Origin: Jeotgalibacillus proteolyticus
GTDB lineage: Bacteria > Bacillota > Bacilli > Bacillales > Jeotgalibacillaceae
Assembly: GCF_002926065.1 (NCBI RefSeq)
Contig: NZ_PREZ01000008.1
Span: 150,013 to 214,012, forward strand
Direction of reading: 5' to 3'
Length of the DNA stretch: 64,000 bases
In this document: positions 8,115-16,295 of the stretch, one piece after another
Numbering within the stretch: position 1 is the first letter of the stretch
Layout of the letters: the number at the start of each line of letters is the position of its first letter
Position numbers and translations under genes: made by a program
The notes under the pieces: generated by a model
Told to the model about the DNA's origin: nothing
Databases searched by the model: none
The model's input: only the letters and a program-made list of their open reading frames with translations

Positions 8115-8993
8115 TTGAAACAAAACTCAAGGTTTAATAAATGGTACAAACATCAGCTATTACTGGAAAGTAAGCATCTAAAAAGATTCTTACCTGAGAC
8201 TCACTTATATACAATTGAAAAGTTTTGGGAAATGATGGATCAATATAACGAGGTCATCTTAAAGCCTTCAGTTGGGAATGGAGGAAAAGGAATAATAAAA
8301 GTATCAAAAACTGATGGCGATAAAGTCGAGGTTAATCTTCAGAAGTCGAAAAAACAAATCATGTTTATAAACGATATTGAACAGCTTTTAGGAGAAAAAC
8401 TAGAAGGACAGCAGTATCTTCTTCAATATTGCATCCCTCTTGCAAAAGTAAATGGCAATGTGATAGATTTCCGCTATATCACCCAACGCAATAAAGGAGA
8501 TACCAAATGGGACATCACTGGGAAGTATGGGAAAATCGCTAAAGATGGGTATATAACTACTAACATACTGAATGATGGAAATTTGGTAACTGTTGAAGAA
8601 GCCCTTTCAAGGTCAAATATTAAGAATTTTGACTTAGAACAAACAATGGATGCTTTAGACCATTTATCTTTAGCACTCTCAACCTGTTATGCTAATAGCT
8701 TCAAAAATCAAAATATCTGGGGCTTTGATCTAGCTGTTGATGAATTTGGGGGTATTTGGATAATTGAAGCAAATGCGACCCCAGGGTTTGTTCCCTTCGA
8801 GAAACCGGGATTTTCAGAAATGGGTAAAAAAATAAATTCATATTTAGAGGTCGGAAAGCAAATAGATCTTCCAGAAATTCAAGGATTGGAAGAAGACCCA
8901 GGAAAACAGGTTCCTAACCGAAATAAAAAAAGAAAGGGAATCCTTCTATTAAAAGATTTATTTCAGATATTCTTAGACAAGTTTAACAAGTAA
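8115..8993 (+). CDS. YheC/YheD-family ATP-grasp protein
   Basis: This 292-residue YheC/D ATP-grasp protein begins with the same layout as the two tandem copies (FNKWYKHQLLLESKHLKRFLPET compares with their opening residues), but it is clearly diverged. VGNGGKGIIKVSK (about 52-64), IDFRYITQR (about 116) and the metal-binding IIEANATPGF (about 216-225) are present. An added lysine/arginine-rich tail of about 50 residues follows the fold. The start is TTG, 8 bases after GGAGTG. It is transcribed alone and ends at a strong terminator. CATATATTA at 8071-8079 resembles a sporulation sigma-factor -10 element, but no matching -35 was found. Confidence 0.82.
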   Translation: MKQNSRFNKWYKHQLLLESKHLKRFLPETHLYTIEKFWEMMDQYNEVILKPSVGNGGKGIIKVSKTDGDKVEVNLQKSKKQIMFINDIEQLLGEKLEGQQYLLQYCIPLAKVNGNVIDFRYITQRNKGDTKWDITGKYGKIAKDGYITTNILNDGNLVTVEEALSRSNIKNFDLEQTMDALDHLSLALSTCYANSFKNQNIWGFDLAVDEFGGIWIIEANATPGFVPFEKPGFSEMGKKINSYLEVGKQIDLPEIQGLEEDPGKQVPNRNKKRKGILLLKDLFQIFLDKFNK

Positions 8994-9024
8994 TAAGGAA
9001 GAGGATATTTCTCCATGCAAAGGG

Positions 9025-9070
9025 AAAACCCGCTGAGACACGGTAAAACGTGCTTCAGCGGGTTTTCTGT
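9025..9070. terminator. Terminator
   Basis: AAAACCCGCTGAGACACG and CGTGCTTCAGCGGGTTTT form an 18-bp arm pair with one mismatch around a 6-base loop. It follows the YheC/D gene and could also serve the convergent gene at 9288. Confidence 0.88.
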
Positions 9071-9287
9071 TTTCAATCGAACGAAAAACGTTACAAATAG
9101 ATGAAATTTCATCCTTTCCGGAAAAAATTATTTCCGCTGCCAGCTTACGAGAGGCTAGGCACGTTCTATTCGGTTAAACATAAAATATATAACCTAACCT
9201 GGTCAGAGGGGTCGTTCTGATGTAAGCAATTGCTTTGTTGTTTCTTTACTATCCCTTTAAACATTCATGGGGATTCACAACCTAATT

Positions 9288-10259
9288 TCATTTCAGATAA
9301 AGACGGTACCTTTTAGCGTTAAGAACCGGTCTGAACTTATCCTTAAATTTCTGTAACCCTCCATTATCACTGTAATCACTTCCTATATTGATCATCTCCA
9401 CACCAGGATTCATGTTAAAAATTTCACGGGCAAATTCAACATTTAAAAACTCGGATAATCCATCATATCCTTTAAGGCTTTTTAAAAATGCACTCCAAGC
9501 CTGGCCATGAGGCAGGATGCCGCCTGTTACCACGCCCACTACCTCCCCCTTTGTCTCAGCAACCAGGACTATATGTTCTAATTTTTGATTGTTTTTCATT
9601 ATTTTCCTGTAAGCCTGATCATCCCATATTTTTGAATATTTACTACCTGAAGTTCGATTCCATGAATCCTTAAAGTTTACTAAGGTGCGATAATCTGAAG
9701 GCTTGGCCTTTCTTACTACAGTATCGGGATAGTTTCTTAAAAAGCGGTTAATTTTTTGTCTAACTTCTTTGAATTCCTTCCCATGTAATTGAATAACCTT
9801 ATTTACACTAATGTGCCGGTCCCTGCCATTTAATTTTGCAAAACGAAAGTTTTGATTAAAGAGAGAAGATGTCTGTATAAAGGAAAGCTGCTTTTTTGAG
9901 ATTGCTCTCACACGAGTTTTTCCCTGCTTTCCATTGTTCCATTGATGGCAAAATTTCAAACATTTTAATAAGACTTCTGTTACTTTATCTGCATCCCCAT
10001 AGCCGAATGGAAGAAAAGCGATTTGAAGAATATTTCTTCTTGTAAGCTTAAAAGTGACGAGCATCCCCCTTACAACTTTCCATAAAACAAGTTCAGAATC
10101 TGGCTGAGAGGCAGCCCAGAGGTAGTCAAAGTTAGAAGACCATAAATCAGTTGGATATTGGGTTTTTTGAATATAGTTTGCGTATAAACTCTTGTCCTGA
10201 ATAGTAATCCGATAAAACTTCCATTTCCCTAAAATCACCTCTCGTGAATCAGTTTTCAT
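9288..10259 (-). CDS. DUF2156-like GNAT acyltransferase
   Basis: This 323-residue protein has a C-terminal half resembling the GNAT-fold domain of phosphatidylglycerol lysyltransferases and DUF2156 proteins: the segment KVIQLHGKEFKEVRQKINRF, then IVLVAETKGEVVGVVTGG, and near the end NIGSDYSDNGGLQKFKDKF. Such enzymes move aminoacyl or acyl groups, often from aminoacyl-tRNA, to lipids or peptides. No membrane segments are visible, so it is not a full MprF. Start ATG follows AAGGGG by about 8 bases. Its position between two YheC/D genes suggests it acts on the same product, but this is inference. A FemX-like role is the main alternative. Confidence 0.65.
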   Translation of the reverse strand: MKTDSREVILGKWKFYRITIQDKSLYANYIQKTQYPTDLWSSNFDYLWAASQPDSELVLWKVVRGMLVTFKLTRRNILQIAFLPFGYGDADKVTEVLLKCLKFCHQWNNGKQGKTRVRAISKKQLSFIQTSSLFNQNFRFAKLNGRDRHISVNKVIQLHGKEFKEVRQKINRFLRNYPDTVVRKAKPSDYRTLVNFKDSWNRTSGSKYSKIWDDQAYRKIMKNNQKLEHIVLVAETKGEVVGVVTGGILPHGQAWSAFLKSLKGYDGLSEFLNVEFAREIFNMNPGVEMINIGSDYSDNGGLQKFKDKFRPVLNAKRYRLYLK

Positions 10260-10426
10260 TCTTTAACCCCTTTTAATCGGCATTATTTTGTTCCTTTATA
10301 TATTATTTTTGAATTTTTATTTTCGCTTGTTCATTCGTCCAGATTTTCGTTAAATTTTCGGGTTATCCAAGCATTTAGATTAGAATTTCATATCCTGAAA
10401 GAATGTATTGAAAGGATTGATGAAAC

Positions 10427-11773
10427 ATGGAGATCAATTGGATAACCGGAACATTGCCCGATCAGGTTCACCTCTCTTCAAAAACTGCTGCAGAGATCGG
10501 AATTACCCCCGGTACCATGAAATTTCAGTTCGGTGAATGGAGCAGGGAGATTAACGTTCAGATTTGCAATGATTATTCCGGGGATATAATCGGGTTACCG
10601 GTACAGTGGAGGGAACAGCTGACCATTCCGGACGAACTTCCCTATAAATTAGTAAATAACGGCACAACTCTTAAGCTTGGCCCTGTTCTTGCCTTGATTG
10701 TATTTTCAGACTTAAGTGAGATGAAATTATCAAAGATGAATAAATATCGAGAATATTTTAGTGATTACTTTGCTGTTCAAGGACTTACTTATCTCTGTGC
10801 ATGGAATTCCATTGATATAGAAAAGAAAAGAATTCAAGGGTACTACTATGACCCGGTAGAAAGCGATTCTGCAAAGACCTGGAAGTTAGGTACGTTTCCC
10901 TATCCTAACTCTGCGTACAATCGCACAGCGATGCCTAAAACAGTATTCGACGATTTGGTGTATGCAATAGGGGATCGGGTTTTCAATAGCTTTTCAAACG
11001 GTTCATTTAATAAATGGAGTTTATGGCAGCGGTTAGCTTCAGTAACACACCTCCGCTCCCATCTTCCAGCAACAAAATGTCTAACAGATATAAAAATAGT
11101 AGATAATATGCTTGAAAAATATAACACTATCTATCTAAAGCCAGTAAGCGGAACCTTGTCAAAAGGGATTAAGAAAGTTGAAAAAAGCTCAAGTGGATAC
11201 CTTGTTAGTTCCCCAGCAGCCAGAAAAGCCGATAGGCCCGCTCAAAATTGCTTTGACACTATCTATATGGTTGAATCATGGCTGCCTAAACTAATAAAGA
11301 AGGAATACATTGCTCAACAGGCTATTTCCGTAAAGAGATATCAAAACAGACCCCTTGATTTCCGTGTCATCATGCAAAAAAATGAGAAAGGAAAATGGGG
11401 GTGCACTTGCATTTTCGGGAAATTTGGCAAGGCGGGTAATATTGTAACGAATTTCTCAAGGGCGGGTTTTATTCGCTTAGGAGTGGATGCTCTTCGTCTG
11501 GCGTTCAACATGAGTCATCAAGAAGCGCAAAGTAAAGCAGAGGATTTAGAAAAGATCGCTTATCAAATATGCCAGATTTTTGACAAATACGGAAATTACG
11601 GTGATCTCGGGATTGATCTGATAATAGACCAGGAACTGAATATATGGATTTTAGAGGTAAATACTCAGGATACTTACCATCGCTTTCCCCTCCATATAAA
11701 TGATCAAAAGTTATATCTAAATATAGTAACCTCTCCCCTGAGATATGCAGAATATTTGGCTGGTTTTTCTTAA
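10427..11773 (+). CDS. Full-length YheC/YheD-family protein
   Basis: This 448-residue protein has the usual YheC/D length. The N-terminal beta-rich domain (about 1-100, IGITPGTMKFQFG) precedes a middle domain and an ATP-grasp core: TIYLKPVSGTLSKGIKKV (about 232), DFRVIMQKNEKGKWG and WILEVNTQDT near the C-terminus. The loop SGTLSKG lacks the extra glycines of the sister proteins. Members are known as spore-coat-associated proteins; biochemical activity is not settled. ATG at 10427 follows AAAGGA at a slightly long distance. It is divergent from the acyltransferase at 9288-10259. Confidence 0.88.
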   Translation: MEINWITGTLPDQVHLSSKTAAEIGITPGTMKFQFGEWSREINVQICNDYSGDIIGLPVQWREQLTIPDELPYKLVNNGTTLKLGPVLALIVFSDLSEMKLSKMNKYREYFSDYFAVQGLTYLCAWNSIDIEKKRIQGYYYDPVESDSAKTWKLGTFPYPNSAYNRTAMPKTVFDDLVYAIGDRVFNSFSNGSFNKWSLWQRLASVTHLRSHLPATKCLTDIKIVDNMLEKYNTIYLKPVSGTLSKGIKKVEKSSSGYLVSSPAARKADRPAQNCFDTIYMVESWLPKLIKKEYIAQQAISVKRYQNRPLDFRVIMQKNEKGKWGCTCIFGKFGKAGNIVTNFSRAGFIRLGVDALRLAFNMSHQEAQSKAEDLEKIAYQICQIFDKYGNYGDLGIDLIIDQELNIWILEVNTQDTYHRFPLHINDQKLYLNIVTSPLRYAEYLAGFS

Positions 11774-12147
11774 TTGTCTACCTGCAAATCATTAGTGACT
11801 CAACTATTTAAGCTTTTTTTTAAAAATTTATGAAAATGCTTAAGATAATGTTTGGATTAAAAGGGTATTGATAATGAAATAGACGAAAAAGATAACTCGA
11901 GCATATGAGTCAACTAGAAGCAAGGACTCCCGATAAGGGTAGAGTTTTATTCATAAAACAATGTCAAAAGCACCTATTTAACTATCCTAAAAAGCAGAAA
12001 TAACTTTCCCTTAAATTATCTTATTAACACTGGAAGTTAACTCTTTATTTAAACCGTAAAACGATGCTATTATCTAAGCATCGCCTCTACTATAGAAAAA
12101 ACCGCAGAAATAATCAGCTCACCCCAAAGAAAGGCAGTGATAGAGAG
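11774..12147. other. Intergenic region without a clear gene
   Basis: AT-rich spacer after the YheC/D gene. I see no convincing terminator hairpin, promoter or structured RNA. The open frame that extends into it from 12148 (back to an ATG at 12064) lacks a ribosome site and is not accepted. Confidence 0.4.
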
Positions 12148-12567
12148 ATGCTATATATATGGGCAATCGAAAATATCATCAAAGATACACTGCAGGAGCA
12201 TCACTTGAACCTGTCATATGAAATTGATAATAACCTTCCAGCCCCTATGAGCTTTAATGTATCAACCAATACCATTAAATTTGATTATCTGAAAATTAAC
12301 GGCCATAAAGCAAAAGTGAACAATAGGCTTAAAGAAACCGATGAGAACTTTGTAAAAATTATGCTTTATCATGAAATTGGTTACTATCTCGACTTTAAAA
12401 AGAATAAACACGATTTAAAAACGTTAAAATACGGAGAAGATTGGGAGATAAAATCATTAATGAACTTGATTGAAAAGAATGCATGGGATTTTGGACGAAC
12501 ACTGGTACCGGATGATTTACTGGATTCCTATGACAAGTATCGGGAAATTGAAAATCAGAGAAGTTAA
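12148..12567 (+). CDS. Small protein with a degenerate HExxH motif
   Basis: A protein of about 139 residues, not recognised by name. The segment MLYHEIGYYLDFKKNKHD looks like the HEIGHxxD active site of zinc metallopeptidases, except that the second histidine is a tyrosine, so zinc binding by this motif is probably lost. The start at 12148 is preferred over an in-frame ATG at 12064 because the earlier one has no ribosome site, though the purine-rich stretch before 12148 is only moderate. No signal peptide or membrane segment. A strong terminator follows and it stands alone, between the YheC/D block and a lipoprotein. Confidence 0.6.
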   Translation: MLYIWAIENIIKDTLQEHHLNLSYEIDNNLPAPMSFNVSTNTIKFDYLKINGHKAKVNNRLKETDENFVKIMLYHEIGYYLDFKKNKHDLKTLKYGEDWEIKSLMNLIEKNAWDFGRTLVPDDLLDSYDKYREIENQRS

Positions 12568-12583
12568 TTTCCCCGTTAACATA

Positions 12584-12640
12584 CAAGGCAGTTTGAACTG
12601 GTTCATGACCGGTGCAAACTGCCTTGTTGTTTATTTTTTG
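12584..12640 (+). terminator. Terminator
   Basis: CAAGGCAGTTTG and CAAACTGCCTTG form a 12-bp stem with a further pairing in the loop, followed by a T-rich run. Confidence 0.88.
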
Positions 12641-12823
12641 AACGTCTCCCACTTCCAATTCTGCCTAATCTACTATTTCGTATAGAAGTCTTTCATCCAA
12701 TTTACAGACCCTATTTAATACCTTATTATGGTAGTAGTGTTTTTATCCATTTTTAACATTTTACTTCATAGACTACTAATTTAATGGAAAAACATAATTT
12801 TACGTAAAGAAAGGGATGGTTGA

Positions 12824-13480
12824 ATGGTAAAGCTCGCAAAAATCTTTAATTCTACTGGACTCTTATTACTGCTCGTCTTCTTGCTGACAGGCTGCACAGG
12901 GAGCCCTGAAAACGAAGCATCCGCTACTGAGACAACAGAGGATGCTTCAGAAGAAAATAATCAAGCTGACGAGAAAGAAGCTAAGACAAAAACTGGGACT
13001 GATACAGAGTCAGAAGAATCTATATCCGGGGACTCCAGTGAAGCTGTCTCTCAAGAAACAACAAACTCGGATAAAGATACACCATCTGAAAGCAGTGAAG
13101 AAAATCTATTATCTGCTTATTCCACTCACGAAATCGAATATGCAAGGGTCTGGCTGCAGCTTGGTCCAAATCTAGAAATCGATGAATTGACGATTCGTCC
13201 TATTCCGGCTGGTACTTTGCTTAATCCTGATGATGAGACGAGTGAAAAATACCCAGAGGATGTGATTCAATTATCGGGCACCCGTCTGGTAGATGGTTCA
13301 GTAACTTACAGCAGCAATGGAAACGGGACGATCAATGTGTACCATGTCCCGCTCAGATGGGATGGAAATTATCCTGCGGGTGAACAATTTTACATAGACC
13401 TTATTTCCAATACTGAGCTAGTCTCGGTTGACACAGGAGACAACAAACAAATCGTTAATCTGATTAAGAAAATCAACTGA
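12824..13480 (+). CDS. Hypothetical lipoprotein
   Basis: This 218-residue protein has a signal peptide (LLLLLVFLLTGC) and a lipobox cysteine near residue 25, so it is expected on the outer face of the membrane. Residues about 27-95 are acidic, rich in Glu, Ser and Thr, and low in hydrophobics, typical of a flexible spacer. The C-terminal domain (about 100-218), from EYARVWLQLGPN to the end, looks folded, but I do not recognise its family. ATG at 12824 follows GAAAGGGATGG. It has its own terminator shared with the convergent oxidoreductase gene. Confidence 0.8.
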   Translation: MVKLAKIFNSTGLLLLLVFLLTGCTGSPENEASATETTEDASEENNQADEKEAKTKTGTDTESEESISGDSSEAVSQETTNSDKDTPSESSEENLLSAYSTHEIEYARVWLQLGPNLEIDELTIRPIPAGTLLNPDDETSEKYPEDVIQLSGTRLVDGSVTYSSNGNGTINVYHVPLRWDGNYPAGEQFYIDLISNTELVSVDTGDNKQIVNLIKKIN

Positions 13481-13485
13481 CTCTC

Positions 13486-13528
13486 AAAAAAAGCAGGCTC
13501 TCCCTTGTATGGAGAAACCTGCTTTTTC
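13486..13528. terminator. Bidirectional terminator
   Basis: AAAAAGCAGG..TCTCC pairs with GGAGA..CCTGCTTTTT, with A and T runs on both sides. It separates the convergent lipoprotein and oxidoreductase genes. Confidence 0.85.
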
Positions 13529-13531
13529 AAA

Positions 13532-14713
13532 TTAGCTGGTGACATGCTCTCTTAAGCTCTCAATTTTCACCCAGCCTCTTTTTTCAATCGATTGTTCTAC
13601 AGCTTCAATAACCTCCTGACACCTTACTCCATCTTCAAGATCCGGTGAGATTTTCTGATCCGAGGCAATGGCTTCTATTAAATCAAACGCCTGATGCGTA
13701 AAGCAGTGCTCATAGCCAATAATATGACCAGCAGGCCACCACGAGCTCATGTACTTATGGCATGGCTCCGTTACTAGAATCGTTCTAAAGCCCTGAATAT
13801 GCTCTTCATCTTCTTTTGAAAAGAATTGAAGTTCATTCATTCGTTCAAAATTAAAGGCAATCGAACCTTTCGATCCATTTATCTCAATACAGTTTTTATT
13901 TTTCCGTCCTGTAGCAAATCGAGTTGCTTCAAAATTACCAATCGCTCCATTTTCAAAATTCGCCAAAAATAATGTGGCATCATCAACCGTAACTTTTCCA
14001 AGCTTAGCCTGGTCTCCCGTTGAAGCACCAAGACCCCCATCCATATCGCCGCCGTCCGGTCTCTCTTTAACGAAGGTTTTGGACATTCCCATCACTTCTT
14101 CAAATTCACCGCATAGATATCTGGCGAGGTCAATCATATGAGCATTCAGATCTCCATGCGAACCGGATCCTGCGACTGCCTTATCCATGCGCCATACAAG
14201 CGGAAATTCCGGGTCTACAATCCAGTCCTGTAAGTAGTTCGCGCGAACGTGGTGAATGGCTCCGATTCTGCCTTCATCTATCAGCCTTTTTGCAAGAGCA
14301 ATGGCCGGTACACGTCGGTACGTAAATCCCACCATATGCTTAACTCCGGCTTTTTTAACTTCTCTCAGCATTTCATTAGCATCAGCAAGTGACAACGCCA
14401 GGGGCTTTTCACATAATACATGCTTGCCTGCCCGTGCTGCTGCTATCGCAATTTCCTTATGGGTATTAGTAGGCGTTCCAATGTCCACGAGATCAATATC
14501 ATCACGTTCGACAACCTTCCTCCAATCGGTCTCATATTCCTCCCAGCCGTATTTTTCCGATGCTTCCTTCACATTTTTCTCATTTCTGCCGCACAGCACT
14601 TTTAAGCGGTAGTCAAGGCTTGGCTCAAAATAAAAATTCACATTTCGATACGCCTGACTATGAGCTTTCCCCATAAATTTATACCCGATCAGTCCAATAT
14701 TAAGTTCAGCCAT
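13532..14713 (-). CDS. Gfo/Idh/MocA-family oxidoreductase
   Basis: A protein of about 393 residues that opens with an NAD(P)-binding Rossmann segment (NIGLIGYKFMGKAHSQAY), then VDIGTPTNTHKEIAIAAA and the family's conserved HVLCEKPLALSL. Members oxidise or reduce sugars and inositols. The start is set at ATG 14713, seven bases after a GGGTG ribosome site, not at the upstream in-frame TTG. A possible CcpA site lies just upstream, which would fit a sugar-catabolic role. It is followed on the same strand by no close partner; the next oxidoreductase upstream (14940-15968) could be transcribed with it, about 226 bases away. Confidence 0.88.
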   Translation of the reverse strand: MAELNIGLIGYKFMGKAHSQAYRNVNFYFEPSLDYRLKVLCGRNEKNVKEASEKYGWEEYETDWRKVVERDDIDLVDIGTPTNTHKEIAIAAARAGKHVLCEKPLALSLADANEMLREVKKAGVKHMVGFTYRRVPAIALAKRLIDEGRIGAIHHVRANYLQDWIVDPEFPLVWRMDKAVAGSGSHGDLNAHMIDLARYLCGEFEEVMGMSKTFVKERPDGGDMDGGLGASTGDQAKLGKVTVDDATLFLANFENGAIGNFEATRFATGRKNKNCIEINGSKGSIAFNFERMNELQFFSKEDEEHIQGFRTILVTEPCHKYMSSWWPAGHIIGYEHCFTHQAFDLIEAIASDQKISPDLEDGVRCQEVIEAVEQSIEKRGWVKIESLREHVTS

Positions 14714-14741
14714 CCTAACGCACCCTTTCAAAGTTTGTGGA

Positions 14742-14755
14742 TGAATACGCTTACA
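14742..14755. promoter_or_regulatory. Possible catabolite-responsive element (cre)
   Basis: TGAATACGCTTACA matches the CcpA cre consensus TGWNANCGNTNWCA at all but one fixed position. It lies about 30 bases upstream of the oxidoreductase start, where it would block or overlap transcription initiation. Confidence 0.35.
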
Positions 14756-14939
14756 GCAGCTGCTGCATTTATTTTATTTTTACTGTTTACATCACTCTAT
14801 TATTCATGTTTTTACAGAATAAATAATAGTAAGTTTACCCTCTATCGTACAGTAAAAGTTTGAATATTTCAACAATATTAGACATGACTGCCATATAATT
14901 GGATTTATTATGTATTCATTTTAATTCCGTTTCATCCTC

Positions 14940-15968
14940 TTACTTGGCATCCTCAATCATTTCTCCCTGTGAAAAAATGGTTACTTTCTTTTCCTCCTGA
15001 GCCGATTTTATCGCGGCACACGTTAATTGAAAGCTCTTTATGTTATCCTCTAATGATGTAGCTGGAATCGTATTCTTTTCAATCGCCTGAGCGAAATCGT
15101 CCAACGAGCCCATTTGGTCTGAATAGGATACGGGCATCAGCTCTACTTTTTCACTTTTGACCTCTTCATTCTCGACTAAATAAAGCCTCACTTCATCATC
15201 AATGATTTCAATCGCTCCATGTTCACCTGCAATTCGTATATCCCCATTCCAGGAAGTATCTCTTCCTCTTGAAACCCAGCTGCCAAAATAGCTCACCCGG
15301 ATATTGTCCTCAAATTGGATTGCCACACTCGCAGAGGGATTCCCTGCAAACCAGCTCCACTTTGGCCGGAAGCTTTGCGCGTATACTTCAAGCGGCTCCT
15401 TGCCAAGTAAGTACCTCACAATATCAAAGTGATGAATACTCATATCCTCAAGTAGAATCTCGGAATATTGATCTCTCCAACCTCCAAATTTTATGGCTTT
15501 TCTAAACTCGTACTCGATATAACCGATTTCTCCAATCATCTCTTTTTGAAGAAGTTCTTTTGCTGTACGAATCGGCGCTCTCCAGCGGTAATTTTGACTG
15601 ATAGCTATTTTTTTATTAAATGCAGCGCTTATTTGCATTAACTCGTGAGCTTCCTCTATAGAGTGAGCCAGAGGCTTTTCCATAAGAACATGAAGACCAG
15701 CCTGCAGTGCTTTGATTGCTAAATCTTTATGGGTCTTAGGGGGTGTAATAATTAATGCCGCATCGGCCTCCAGCTCTTTTAATACCAGATCCACATTACT
15801 ATAAAAACGATCTGCAGGAAGATTGATTTCCTCTTTTGCTTTTGATAAATTCTCAGGAACAAGGTCGACAACGCCAACTAATTCAGTTCGCTCATACTGC
15901 TCTACTATCGTAAGCCAGGACTGACCAAAGCCACCCGCTCCGATTTGTATGACTTTTAATGGTTTCAC
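14940..15968 (-). CDS. Gfo/Idh/MocA-family oxidoreductase
   Basis: This 342-residue NAD(P)-dependent oxidoreductase has the N-terminal VIQIGAGGFGQSWL dinucleotide loop, ALIITPPKTHKDLAIKAL, the family motif HVLMEKPLAHS and a C-terminal substrate domain with EDMSIHHFDIVRYLLG. It resembles sugar or inositol dehydrogenases but is not close to the 13532-14713 gene. Start ATG at 15968 follows AAAGGAGTC. Substrate unknown. Two such genes on one strand suggest a small sugar-conversion unit. Confidence 0.87.
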   Translation of the reverse strand: MKPLKVIQIGAGGFGQSWLTIVEQYERTELVGVVDLVPENLSKAKEEINLPADRFYSNVDLVLKELEADAALIITPPKTHKDLAIKALQAGLHVLMEKPLAHSIEEAHELMQISAAFNKKIAISQNYRWRAPIRTAKELLQKEMIGEIGYIEYEFRKAIKFGGWRDQYSEILLEDMSIHHFDIVRYLLGKEPLEVYAQSFRPKWSWFAGNPSASVAIQFEDNIRVSYFGSWVSRGRDTSWNGDIRIAGEHGAIEIIDDEVRLYLVENEEVKSEKVELMPVSYSDQMGSLDDFAQAIEKNTIPATSLEDNIKSFQLTCAAIKSAQEEKKVTIFSQGEMIEDAK

Positions 15969-16295
15969 ATCTCTGACTCCTTTTTTAGTTTTAATAATAA
16001 TTTATTTTCCATTTCTATCCTTAATTTTATTCTATTTTGAAGGTTTAGGCAATTTTACTTTTAACCAACTGCTTTTCAAATTTACTAATAAAAAAACTGC
16101 AAATGAAAGAGACCAAGACGATATGTCTTATTTTCCCATCAAGGCGCTTCAGATAGCTGCTTTCTTCATAAATGATTCGGACAATTCTTCAATACGATAC
16201 ACAACCTTTCATTCAGTGTATAAAATATGAAGTAGTCCATCCTTCATAACGGCAGCTGTCCGGGTATTTCTCAGAATCTAAAAAGTTTATCTAAA
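15969..16295. other. Intergenic region
   Basis: About 330 bases between hisS and the oxidoreductase upstream region. A plus-strand open frame crosses it (15949-16230), but it has no ribosome site and a low-complexity composition, so it is not accepted. No clear hisS terminator is visible. Confidence 0.4.

Noticed and set aside
12064..12147. N-terminal extension of the zincin-like protein
   Set aside because: The ATG at 12064 has no ribosome site and the added residues are a basic, low-complexity stretch.
15949..16230. Plus-strand open frame of 93 codons between hisS and the oxidoreductase
   Set aside because: No ribosome site, low-complexity Phe/Leu-rich product, and its start overlaps the real oxidoreductase gene on the other strand.
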